A stretch of 64,000 nt of DNA from Cinclus cinclus (lineage: Eukaryota > Chordata > Aves > Passeriformes > Cinclidae): contig NC_085074.1 of the NCBI RefSeq assembly GCF_963662255.1, positions 1,426,001 through 1,490,000 on the forward strand, read 5' to 3'. The notes beneath the pieces were generated by a model. It saw nothing but the letters and a program-made list of their open reading frames with translations, was not told the origin of the DNA and ran no database searches. Below are positions 21,158-32,200 of the stretch, one piece after another; position 1 is the stretch's first letter; every line of letters starts with the position of its first letter. Made by a program: the position numbers and the translations under genes.

Positions 21158-24100
21158 TCAGTGCTGGATGTTGGCCAGCCCTTCCCGCATCTTCTTGGCC
21201 ATGGCGGGCACGAGGCGCAGGTGCTGGTCCCCGCAGGTGGCCAGGCACGCGTCCAGCTGGCCCCGCACGCGCGGCTCCGAGCCCCCCGAGTCCAGCGCGT
21301 CCTTGGCCTGGTCCGAGCACTGCAGCGAGCAGCGGCTCAGGCGGTCCTGGGGACAGCGTGGTCAGCAGCACTGGGGGCACTGGGAACACTGGGGGGCACT
21401 GGGGGGACAGGAGGCACTGGGGGTACTGGGGTGGTGGGGGGGGCAGGGGGCACTGGGATGGACTGGGGACACCGGGGGTCACGGATGGACTTGGGGGACA
21501 GCAGAGACTAGGGCACCAGGATGCACTGGGGGGACTGGGGGCACTGGGGGGACAGAGCGCTCAGGAGGCACTGGGGACATTGGGGATACTGGGGACACTA
21601 GGATGGACTGGGGACATGAAGGGGGTCAGGGATGGACTGGGTGGGTAGAAGGGACTGGGGGTACAGGGGAGGACCAGGAGGCAGGGGTGTACTGGGGGGT
21701 TGGGGTATATGGGGAGGTCAGGGATGGACTGGAGGGATGGGGGGCACAGGGGATGGATTGGGGGGCACAGGGAATGCATTGGGGCGTGCAGGATGCATTT
21801 AGGGGGCACAGGGGATGGACTGAGGGGCACTGGACGTGCAGGGGCTGCAGGGATTTGGGGACTCAGGTCCTGCCCAGGGTCCCGGGGGGGGTGTCCCGGT
21901 GGCAGTGCTCACCTGGAAGTGCTCGAGCTCGGTGGTGACGATGGCCTGGGCGCGGGCCAGGGGCGCGTGGCAGCGCTCGATGCAGCGCTGCACCTCCTGC
22001 ATGGAGGCTGCCGTGTCCTCACAGCACCGCGCGCTGCAGCGGAACATGGCACCCTGGGGACAGGGGGACACCGGGGTCACGGGGGGGACACCGGGGTCAC
22101 AGGGCACCCTGGGGACAGGGGGACACCGGGGTCACGGGGCACCCTGGGGACAGGGGGACACCGGGGTCACAGGGCACCCTGGGGACAGGGGGACACCGGG
22201 GTCACGGGGGGGACACCGGGGTCACGGGGTACCCCGGGGACAGGGGGACACTGGGGGGGACACCGGGGTCACGGGGGGGGGACACCGGGGTCACGGGGCA
22301 CCCTGGGGACAGGGGGACACCAGGGGGGACACCGGGGTCACGGGGGGGGACACCGGGGTCACGGGGTACCCTGGGGACAGGGGGACACCGGGGTCACGGG
22401 GCACCCTGGGGACAGGGGGACACCGGGGTCACGGGGGGGACACCGGGGTCACGGGGTACCCTGGGGACAGGGGGACACCGGGGTCACGGGGGGTACACCG
22501 GGGTCACGGGGCACCCTGGGGACAGGGGGACACCGGGGTCACGGGGGGGACACCGGGGTCACGGGGAGGGACACCGGGGTCACAGGGCACCCTGGGGACA
22601 GGGGGACACCGGGGTCACGGGGGGGGACACCGGGGTCACAGGGCACCCTGGGGACAGGGGGACACCGGGGTCACGGGGGGGACACCGGGGTCACAGGGCA
22701 CCCTGGGGACAGGGGGACACCGGGGTTACGGGGTACCCTGGGGACAGGGGGACACCGGGGGGGACACCGGGGTCACGGGGTACCCCGGGGACAGGGGGAC
22801 ACCGGGGTCACGGGGGGGGACACCGGGGTCACGGGGTACCCTGGGGACAGGGGGACACCGGGGGGGACACCGGGGTCACGGGGGGGGGACACCGGGGTCA
22901 CAGGGCACCCTGGGGACAGGGGGACACCGGGGTCACGGGGGGGGACACCGGGGTCACGGGGCACCCTGGGGACAGGGGGACACGGGGGACAGAGGGACAC
23001 CCTGGGGACATGGGATGGGCGTCAGAGGGGACACCCTGGGGACATGATGGGGAGGGAGGATCAGCCTGGGGGACACTCCCAGGTGAAAAGGGGACAGTGA
23101 GGGACACTCGGGGGGACACGGTGGGGAAGGGACACGGTGGGGAAGGGACACACTCAGACCCACGGAGGGAAGTGGGGGGTCAGCTGGGGGGGCCATAGTA
23201 GGCGAGAAGGGGTCACTGGGGGTCACTTTGAGGGTCCCACCCCTTTGTGGCAGCACCCCGGGAGGAGCTGGGTGTGCCCGAAGGGTGGGGGGCACGGGAG
23301 ATGAACTGAGGGAGGGCACAGGGAATCTTGGGGGGCACAGGGTGTATTTAGGGGACACAGAAAATGTTGGGGACCACAGGAGGTGAACTGGAGGACACAA
23401 TTTATTCAGGGGGCACAGGGTGTGTTTTGGGGGGCACAGGAAATGTTGGGAGGGGCACAAAATGTGTTTGGGGCACAGGAAATGTTGGGGGGCACAGGGT
23501 GTATTTAGGGTGCACAGAGTATGTATTGAGGGAAGCACAGGACGTGTTTATGGGGCACAGGGAACATTGGGGGGTAAAGGACATGACCATGGGGGACACA
23601 GGGGGTGTTTTGGGGGCACAGGGAATGTTGGGGGGCACAGGGGGTGACCTGGAGGGCACAGTTCATTTAGGGGGCACAGGACACGCAGTGGGGGAGGGCA
23701 GGGATTAGGGGGGCTCAGGGGGTGTGCGGGGGACCCAGGACGTGCCCTGGGGGTGTGCAGGGATTCGAGGGGGTCTCAGGGTGTGTATGGGGGGGGGGGG
23801 GGTCTCAGAGAATTGGGGCGTTCAGGGTGTATTTGGGGGATCTCATTGATTTAGGGGGGGGTCTCAGTGATTGGGGGGCCTCATTGATTTTGGGGGTGGC
23901 CTCATTGATTTGGGGGAGGTCTCATTGATTTGGGGGGTCTCTCATTGATTTGAGGGGGGGTCTCAGGGTGTATATGGAGGGGGGTCTCATTGATTTAAGG
24001 GGGTCTCAGTGATTGGGGGAGGTTTCATTGATTTGGGGGGGGCTCATTGATTGGGGGGGGCTCATTGATTTGGGGAAGGTCTCGATGGGGGGTGCCTCAT

Positions 24101-24423
24101 TGATTTGGGGAGGGTCTCAGTGATTTGGGGGGGGTCTCAGTGATTTGGGGGGGGGTCTCAGTGATTTGGGGGGGGGGTCTCAGGGCCGGTGCCAGCGCTG
24201 CCCGGGTCACCCACGTGTGTGTGCGGGGGTGCAGCAGCAGCCGCGGGGCGCCCCCCGAGCCCTCCCCGGTGTCCCCGCGGTGTCCCCGCGGTGTCCCCGC
24301 GGTGTCCCCGCGGTGTCCCCGCGGTGTCCCCGGTACCTGCATGGCGCGGATCTGCTCCCGCTCCAGCCCCTGCACCGCGCTCTCCACCGCGGCCTGGACC
24401 CGGCCCTGCGCCGCCTCCGCCAT
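21158..24423 (-). CDS. FAM136A: FAM136A mitochondrial intermembrane-space CX3C protein
   Basis: FAM136A is a small mitochondrial protein; human variants have been linked to familial Meniere disease. Three exons: 24337-24423, 21913-22053 and 21158-21346. They total 417 bp, giving 138 aa, the human length. The protein starts [21 protein letters not shown] follows the exon 1/2 junction; it ends REGLANIQH. Four CX3C pairs (CSARC, CIERC, CSLQC, CLATC) form the twin-CX3C pattern of proteins oxidised by MIA40 in the intermembrane space, which is inference here. All exons are phase 0 with GT/AG junctions. Exon 1 is flanked by a telomere-like array upstream and an 11-bp array downstream; exon 2's acceptor is part of a long minisatellite. 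Intron 1 (about 2.3 kb) is almost entirely tandem repeats. Confidence 0.95.
21365..21870. repeat. G-rich degenerate repeat in FAM136A intron 2
   Basis: Irregular copies of GGGGGCACTGGGG and GGGATGGACTGGGG with 11-25 bp spacing fill most of the 566-bp intron. There is no exon. Confidence 0.8.
22049..22995. repeat. Minisatellite containing the FAM136A exon 2 acceptor
   Basis: Two alternating modules, GGCACCCTGGGGACAGGGGG (about 34 bp with its ACACCGGGGTCACG tail) and GGGGGGACACCGGGGTCACG (about 21 bp), run for about 0.95 kb. The first unit spans the real 3' splice site at 22053/22054. About 16 units repeat the acceptor-like CTGTCCCCAGGGT on the gene strand. Confidence 0.96.
23280..24185. repeat. 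G-rich degenerate arrays in FAM136A intron 1
   Basis: From about 23280 to 23720 the core is GGGGGGCACAGGGTGTGTTT. From about 23810 to 24185 it changes to GGGGTCTCATTGATTTGGGG. Spacing is irregular, about 20-30 bp. Both strands lack plausible exons. Confidence 0.85.
24266..24333. repeat. 11-bp minisatellite at the FAM136A exon 1 donor
   Basis: Six copies of CGGTGTCCCCG end at the 5' splice site (GT at 24335-24336), so the intron begins GTACCGGGGACACCGCGGGG on the gene strand. Confidence 0.93.
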
Positions 24424-24436
24424 GGGACTGCTCTGC

Positions 24437-24770
24437 GCCCTAAACCCGCCCTAAACCCGCCCTAAACCCGCCCTAAACCCGGCCCTAAACCCGCCCTAAA
24501 CCCGCCCTAAACCCGGCCCTAAACCCGCCCTAAACCCGGCCCTAAACCCGCCCCCGAACCGCCCTAAACCCGGCCCTAAACCCGCCCTAAACCCGCCCCC
24601 GAACCGCCCTAAACCCGCCCTAAACCCGGCCCTAAACCCGCCCTAAACCCGCCCCCGAACCGCCCTAAACCCGGCCCTAAACCCGCCCTAAACCCGCCCC
24701 CGAACCGCCCTAAACCCGGCCCTAAACCCGCCCTAAACCCGCCCCCGAACCCCCCTAAAACCCGCCCCTA
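24437..24770. repeat. Telomere-like CCCTAAACCCG array directly upstream of FAM136A
   Basis: About 28 copies of the 11-mer CCCTAAACCCG, some replaced by CCCCCGAACCG, form a higher-order pattern. It starts 14 bp above the start codon, so it probably makes up much of the 5' UTR and core promoter. On the gene strand it reads CGGGTTTAGGG, which contains TTAGGG. Confidence 0.95.
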
Positions 24771-25290
24771 TCTGCTCCAAAACCCGTCCCGATCAGCCCC
24801 AAAACCTCCCTAAAGACCGCCCTAAAACCCGCCCCGATCCCCTGAAGAGCCGCCCCACAACCGCCCTAAAATCCACCCAGAACCCGCCCCGAACCTGCCC
24901 TAAACCCACCCAAAACCCGCCCTAAACCCCGCCCTAAAACCCGCCCCGAACCTGCCCAAAACCCGCCCCGAACCTGCCCTAAACCCGCCCTAAACCCGCC
25001 CAGGACCCGCCGGGGATCGCCCCAAAGCGGCACCAAAATTCTGAGAAACCCAGAACTGGCGAACCGACCCAAAACTGACGGAAATCCCCCCAAAACCGCT
25101 GAGAACTCCCCCAAAACTGCCGGGAACTGCCCCAAATTCGCCCTGCAACCATCCCAAAACTGACAGGAATCGCCCCAAAACCACTCTGCTCCACCCCAAA
25201 ACTGTCCCCAAACCTCCAGGACCACCCCAAAACTGCCAGGAATCCAAAACTGCCCCAGAATGGGGTGGGCTGAGCCCAAAACTGGAGCAT
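24771..25290. other. Degenerate CCCTAAAACCCG and CCCCAAAACTG-rich tract
   Basis: The telomere-like array decays into irregular CCCTAAAACCCGCCCCGA units to about 25010, then into GCCCCAAAACTGCCGGGAAT-type units to about 25290. No exon is seen; intergenic between FAM136A and TGFA. Confidence 0.75.
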
Positions 25291-25680
25291 CAGGGATTGA
25301 AAATGTGGGACAAAATCATGGAAAAATGGGGCTAAGCCCAAAACTGGGACATCAGGGATTGAAAATTTGGGATGAAAATCTGGGAAAATGGGGCTGAGTT
25401 CATTACTGGGGTATCAGGGATTCAAAATTTGGGATGAAAATCTGGGAAATTTGGGCTCAGCTATCCCTGGGAATATTCCCACCTCTCCCAGCCATGGGAT
25501 CCAACACCTCGTTCCCAAATATCCTTCCCAAAAAAACCCCCAAACCATGAATTTTCTGGGAAAAAAAAAAAAAAAAGAAGTTTTACATCACTTAAATAAC
25601 TCTAACCCAGGTTATCAGGATTAGGGATTAAAAAAAAAAAAAACAAAACAAACAAACCCAAGACCAAGCCATGACAAGAA
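25291..25680. other. Intergenic, with three decayed short repeats and A-tracts
   Basis: GGGATTGAAAATTTGGGATG recurs three times near 25.29-25.46 kb. A-runs lie near 25559-25575 and 25630-25641. No gene is visible. Confidence 0.6.
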
Positions 25681-26243
25681 CATCTTTATAGGAATCAAAA
25701 TTAATTTAAACCACGCGAAATAAATTAAAACATTAAATATTAACTTTCAGTGCAACATATACAGAAGACATGAGAGTAACCATGACTTAAAAAAAAAAAA
25801 AAAAACCAACAAAAAATCAAAAACAAAAACCCAAAAACAACCCCAAAAGAGAGGGAAAAACTCTGGGCTGGTTACGAGGAGGACTAAGGGGAAATTAAGG
25901 CCGTGCCAGAGGTTGGAGCTCCAGCACCAGGAAGTTTCCTGGGATTTAAATTCATTTATTATTAATAAAAAGCTGAGATTTGTCCCCAAAAATGAGCCGG
26001 GGCCGAGGTTTTTTTCTCTGTAGAAAAATAAGGCCCCATCCTGGCGGGGGTTTTGGTTTAAAACCCAAATATTTGGGAGAAGGAAAAATCCCGGGAAAAT
26101 GCCCCAAAAGCCAAGGAAAAACCCAGGGCTGGACTCCTGCCCAGGAAAACGCCGGGAAAAGGGGAAACCACCCCAAAAGGGATCCGAAGCAGAGGAGGGG
26201 GCGTGGGGCTGCTCCTGGGGGTCCCCAGGTGGTCCCGGGCCTG
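25681..26243 (-). other. TGFA: Probable TGFA 3' UTR
   Basis: AT-richer sequence follows the proposed stop codon on the gene strand. TTTATT at about 25955 reads AATAAA on the minus strand, and TATAAA at about 25685-25690 could serve more distally. An A-run on the plus strand at 25789-25805 is a T-run in the transcript. The 3' end is not determined. Confidence 0.45.
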
Positions 26244-29200
26244 TCACACACCTGCGGGGACAGGAATGGCAGCGGTTACACCCCGGGGTGGCACCTGGCA
26301 CCTGTGCCTCAGCGGGCAGGGGACAGCAGCAGGGACAACCCCAGTGTCCCCTCCTCTGTCCCAGGTGTCCCCAGGTGTCCCTCCCCTGTCCCCAAGTGTC
26401 CCTCCCCTGTCCCCAGGTGTCCCCAGGTGTCCCTCACCTGTCCCCAGGTGTCCCTTCCCTGTCCCCAGGTGTCCCCAGGTGTCCCTCCCCTGTCCCAGGT
26501 GTCCCTCCCCTGTCCCCAGGTGTCCCCAGGTGTCCCTCACCTGTCCCCAGGTGTCCCCAGGTGTCCCTCCCCTGTCCCAGGTGTCCCTCCCCTGTCCCCA
26601 GGTGTCCCCAGGTGTCCCTCACCTGTCCCCAGGTGTCCCTCCCCTGTCCCAGGTGTCCCCAGGTGTCCCTCCCCTGTCCCCAGGTGTCCCTCCCCTGTCC
26701 CAGGTGTCCCCAGGTGTCCCTCCCCTGTCCCCAGGTGTCCCTCCCCTGTCCCCAGATGTCCCCAGGTGTCCCTCCCCTGTCCCCAGGTGTCCCTCCCCTG
26801 TCCCAGGTGTCCCTCCCCTGTCCCTCCCCTGTCCCCAGGTGTCCCTCACCTGTCCCCAGGTGTCCCTCCCCTGTCCCCAGGTGTCCCCAGGTGTCCCTCC
26901 CCTGTCCCCAGGTGTCCCTCCCCTGTCCCCAGATGTCCCCAGGTGTCCCTCCCCTGTCCCCAGGTGTCCCTCCCCTGTCCCAGGTGTCCCTCCCCTGTCC
27001 CTCCCCTGTCCCCAGGTGTCCCTCACCTGTCCCCAGGTGTCCCCAGGTGTCCCTCCCCTGTCCCCAGGTGTCCCTCCCCTGTCCCAGGTGTCCCCAGGTG
27101 TCCCTCCCCTGTCCCCAGGTGCCCCAGGTGTCCCTCACCTGTCTCGCTGTGGCAGCAGGAGCCCCCCTTGAGCAGCCCCCCCGGTTTCTCCTGGCTGGCT
27201 CCGTGCTCGCGGCACCACCCAGGGCAGCGCTTCCGCAGGCGGCAGCAGCTGTGGGAATGGGAATGGAATGGGAATGGATTGGGAATGGGGACAGGGGACG
27301 GGGAACGGGGAATAGCGGACGGGGTCGGGGACAGGACAGGGTCCACGGGTCCCTTGTCCCGGGATGTCCCCAGGGACTCACTGGACCAGGACGCAGACGG
27401 TGACGAGCAGCGCCGAGGCCACCACGGCCACCACGAGCAGGGCCGTGATGGTCTGCTTCTTCTGGTTGGCTGCCACCACGGCCAGCAGGTCAGCGTGCTC
27501 ACAGCGTGTCCCCACGTACCCCGAGTGACACCTGGGGACACACAGCAGGTCAGGGTGTCCCCACGTACCCCGAGGGACACCTGGGGACACCTGGGGTCAC
27601 CAGGGCACAGGGACACACAGAAACAGGCACAGAGAACCATGCCAGGGACAAGGACACAAGGGAACAAGGACAGCAGAGTCACCCTGGGACAGGAGGGACA
27701 GAGGAGTCACCCCAAGACTGGGACACACCAGAGGGACGGGGAGTCACCCTGGGAACAAGGACACACAGGAGGGACAGTGGAATCACCCTGGGACACCAAA
27801 CCTGGAGTTTTGGGATCCCCGGGACACCAAGCCCAGACTTATGGTCTCCTCAGGACACCAGATCTGTAGTTTTGGGATCCCAAGGACACTAAACCCAGTT
27901 TTGGGATTCCATGGACACCAAACGTGGAGTTTTGGTCTCCCCAGGACACCAAATGTGGAGTTTTGGGATTCCATGGACACCCAATGTAGAGTTTTGTTCA
28001 CCCCAGGACATCAGACCCGGAGTTTTGGGATCCTCAGGACTCTAAACCCAGAGTTTTGGGATTCTATGGACACCAAACGTGGAGTTTTGGGACCCCCAGG
28101 ACACCAGACCTGGAGTTTTGGTCTCCCCAGGACATCAAATGTGGAGTTTTGGTCTCCCCAGGACACCAAACGTGGAGTTTTGGGACCCCCAGGACACCAA
28201 ACCTGCTGTTTTGGGACCCCCAGGACCCCAGCCCTGCAGTTGGCTCCCCCCAGGCCAGCCCCCCGCAGTTTTGGGGTGACCCCGGGGGCGCGGGGCACTC
28301 ACACGCAGGCGGGTTTGTCCTCCTGCACCAGGAAGCGGCAGGTGCCGTGGAAGCAGAACTGGCTGTGGGAGTCGGGGCAGTCGTTGAAGTGCGACCTCAC
28401 CGCCGCCGCCACCGGAGCTGCAGCGAAACGGGGCTGAAAACGGCGTTTTTGGGCAATCCCAAACCCAAACCCAAACCCAAACCCGGGCGCGACACCTCTG
28501 CTTTAGGGGTTATTTTGGGATCGCTGCGTGGGACTCGGCCGCCCCAAAGAGCCAAGCCGGGTCCTGCTTCAATAATCCCTCAGGAATTTCCTAAAGAGCT
28601 TAAAAGGGAGGAGGAGGGAGTTAAAGTGGGCTCCTGTTTCCCATTAAACCCCACGCTGGTTTGAATTATCCTCCGGGAAGGGAATATCCTGCTCCGGGAT
28701 TATCCCGGCACCGAGGCACTTCCGATCGCCGGCGTTTCAAAGCCACCCCCGGTTCCTGAGCCCTGGATTTATGGCAGCCCCATACGGGGGTGATTAAAGC
28801 CAGGGATGGGGGGTGGGAGCGCTTCCAGGTCCTTGGGGTGGCTCGGGTTGGGATGTCCCCGTGTCCCCATCGGGGTGGCTCACACTGGGATGTCCCCGTG
28901 TCCCCTTCTGAGGGGTCCTTGAGGAGATTTTCCACCCCAAAAGGGAGCTTTTCTAACCCAAAAGGGAGATCTTCCAGCCCCAAAAGGAGTTTAGGCACAA
29001 ATCCATTGGGAAAGGACCTACCAAAGCCTCCCAGCACCTTTCCCATAAATGCTTTCCTATCAATGCTATGGAATCATCCCCTTTTCCACCCCAAAAGGGA
29101 GATTGGGCACAAATCCATAGGGAAAGGAGCTGCCAGCACCCTCAGGGTGACAGGAATACCATGGGGTTTTGTCCCCAGGTGATGCCATTGAGCCATTCCC

Positions 29201-32200
29201 TTTCCCACCCCAAAAGGGAGATTCTCCCCAGCCCCAAAAGGGAGATTCTCCCCAGCCCCAAAAGGAAAAGGTTTCTGGCTCCAAAATGAGTTTTTCCCAC
29301 CTCAAAAGGGAGGCTGGGCACAAATCCATGGAGAAAGGATTCCCTTTCTGGGCAGCACTTCAGGGTGCCAGGAATGTCTCAGGGCTTTGTTGTGAAACCT
29401 CCTGGCACCAAATTCCCAAATGCTGCTGTTGAACCATCCCATTTTCTAGCCACAAAAAAGGGTTTCTGACCCCAAAAGGAAAAGGTTTGTGGCCCCCCAA
29501 TGGAAGGGATTTCCAGCCCCACAAAAAGGGTTTCTGGCCCCAAAAGAAAAAGGGTTGTGGCCCCCAAAAAAGGGCTTCCAGCCCCAAAAGGAAAAGGTTT
29601 CCAGTCCCAAAAAGGAAGGGATTTCCAGCCCCACAGGGAAAGGAACGGGGCTCTGTGGTGGGAGCTGCCCATGCACCTCAGTTTTAGGGGGCAGAATTCC
29701 CCAAATCCCAGCGCAGGGACCCTTGGAGCCGCGTTCCCCCGGGAGCTGCCGTGCCTGACCCCGGGAGGATCAATGGGGCACGATGGGCCAGGGCAGGCTC
29801 AGAGCTGGGAGCTGGCCTGGGGCAGTGCTGGAAACCTCCTGTGGGGCTGGAAAACCTCCTCCTGTGGGGCTGGAAACCCTTCTCCTTGTGGGGCTGGAAA
29901 ACCTCCTCCTGTGGGGCTGGAAAACCTCCTCCTGTGAGGCTGGAAAACCTCCTCCTGTGGGGCTGGAAAACCTCCTCCTGTGGGGCTGGAAAACCTCCTC
30001 CTGTGGGGCTGGAAACCCTTCTCCTTGTGGGGCTGGAAAACCTCCTCCTGTGGGGCTGGAAACCCTTCTCCTTGTGGGGCTGGAAAACCTTCACTTGTGG
30101 GGCTGGAAAACCTCCTCCTGTGGGGCTGGAAAACCTTCTCCTTGTGGGGCTGGAAACTCATTTTGGGGCTGGAAACCCTTCTCCTTGTGGGGCTGGAAAA
30201 CCTCCTCCTGTGGGGCTGGAAACCCTTCTCCTTGTGGGGCTGGAAAACCTTCACTTGTGGGGCTGGAAAACCTCCTCCTGTGGGGCTGGAAAACCTCCTC
30301 CTGTGGGGCTGGAAAACCTCCTCCTGTGAGGCTGGAAAACCTCATCCTGTGGGGCTGGAAAACCTTCTCCTTGTGGGGCTGGAAAACCTTCTCCTTGTGG
30401 GGCTGGAAACTCATTTTGGGGCTGGAAAGCCCTTTCCTTTTTGGGGGTCAGAAACCCTTTCCCTTTGGGGCTGGAAACTTTTTTTTTAGGGGCTGGAAAC
30501 ACTTTCCCTTTGGGCTGAAACCCATCCTGTTTGGGACTGAGAACCCTTTCCCTTTTGGGACTGCAAACGCTTTTTGGGGAGGGCTGGAAGCCCTTTCCTT
30601 GTAGGGAAACCCTTTCTTTTGGGGTCAAAACCTTTTGGGACTGGAAACATTTCCCTTGTGGGGTTGGAAACCCTTTCTTTTGGGGCTGAAAACATTTTGG
30701 TTTTTGGGGTCGGAAACCTTTTTTTTTTTTTTTTTTAGGGCTGCAAACCCTTTGGTTTTGGGGGCTGCAAACCCTTCCCTGTTTTTCCCTCGGGGATCAG
30801 GTGCCAGGAACCCAGCCGGGGCCCCGTTATCCCATAAGGAGCCGGGTCGGGATGCCGGAACAGCCCGGAATTCCCGCTGGGCACTCACCGTTCTGGGCGG
30901 CCGTGGTGTTGTCCAGCGCGTGGCACGCGGCCAGCAGGACACCTGTGGGCAGGGACACACGGGGGGGTCAGCCACACCCTGACCCCAAAAAAACTCACAC
31001 GGGGATTTAGGGTCGCCAAAACCGTTCCGAGATTTTTAAGGGAAACGTAGGAATTCCCTGTGCGGGTGGAATTCTGGAGAGCTGGGGGGGGTCACAAGGG
31101 AGAATCACCCCTTGGAGGGGACAGAGGGTTCCCCCTCCCCGGCCAGGAACATTCCCAGGGCACGCAGCCAGCTGTGCTTTCCCGGGATTTGACCCCATTT
31201 CCTTCATGGATTTGATCGAACGGCACAGAAAAGGCGAAGGGAGGGAGGGAGGGAGGGAGATGGAGCCTGGGGCTGCTCATCCCACAGATCCCAGTGCCAC
31301 CGGACCTTTGGGGATCCACCCAGGGCTGCGGGGATCCAACAGGAATTTGGGGATCCACTCCAGGCTGTGGGGCTCCAACAGGAATTTGGGGATCCACCCA
31401 GGGCTGCGGGGATCCAACAGGAATTTGGGGATCCACCCAGGGCTGTGGGGATCCGACAGGAATTTGGGGATCCACCCAGGGCTGTGGGGATCCAACAGGA
31501 ATTTGGGGATCCACTCCAGGCTGTGGGGCTCCAACAGGAATTTGGGGATCCACCCAGGGCTGCGGGGATCCAACAGGAATTTGGGGATCCACCCAGGGCT
31601 GTGGGGATCCGACAGGAATTTGGGGATCCACCCAGGGCTGTGGGGATGCAACAGGAATTTGGGGATCCACCCAGGGCTGCGGGGATCCAACAGGAATTTG
31701 GGGATCCACCCAGGGCTGCGGGGATCCAACAGGAATTTGGGGATCCACCCAGGGCTGCGGGGATCCAACAGGAATTTGGGGATCCAACAGGAATTTGGGG
31801 ATCCACCAAGGGCTGTGGGGATCCAACAGGAATTTGGGGATCCACTCCAGGCTGTGGGGCTCCAACAGGAATTTGAGGATCCACCCAGGGCTGCGGGGAT
31901 CCAACAGGAATTTGGGGATCCACCCAGGGCTGCGGGGATCCGACAGGAATTTGGGGATCCACCCAGGGCTGTGGGGATCCGACAGAAATTTGGGGATCCA
32001 CTCCAGGCTGTGGGGATCCAACAGGAATTTGGGGATCTACCCAGGGCTGTGGGGATCCAACAGGAATTTGGGGATCCAACAGGAATTTGGGGATCCAACA
32101 GGAATTTGGGGATCCACCCAGGGCTGCAGGGATCCAACAGGAATTTGGGGATCCACCCAGGGCTGTGGGGTTCCAACAGGAATTTGGGGATCCACCCAGG

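Noticed and set aside
20424..21938. 504-aa plus-strand ORF starting in the 63-bp array
   Set aside because: It is an antisense read through the 63-bp array, C-rich repeat and FAM136A exon 3, with no conserved domain.
21700..23100. Gly-rich 'collagen-like' ORFs of 403-466 aa
   Set aside because: They run antisense across FAM136A exon 2 and its minisatellite. The Gly-X-Y look comes from GGGGACA repeats.
24437..24770. True telomere or chromosome end
   Set aside because: The unit is an 11-mer containing CCCTAA rather than a pure hexamer array, and genes lie on both sides.
27545..27600. A second, alternative TGFA exon 4
   Set aside because: Only the acceptor and a few dozen bases are duplicated; use would shift the frame and there is no donor for it.
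25980..27869. 629-aa proline/serine/valine-rich plus-strand ORF
   Set aside because: It runs antisense through TGFA exons 4-5 and the intron 5 array; its composition is just the repeat translated.
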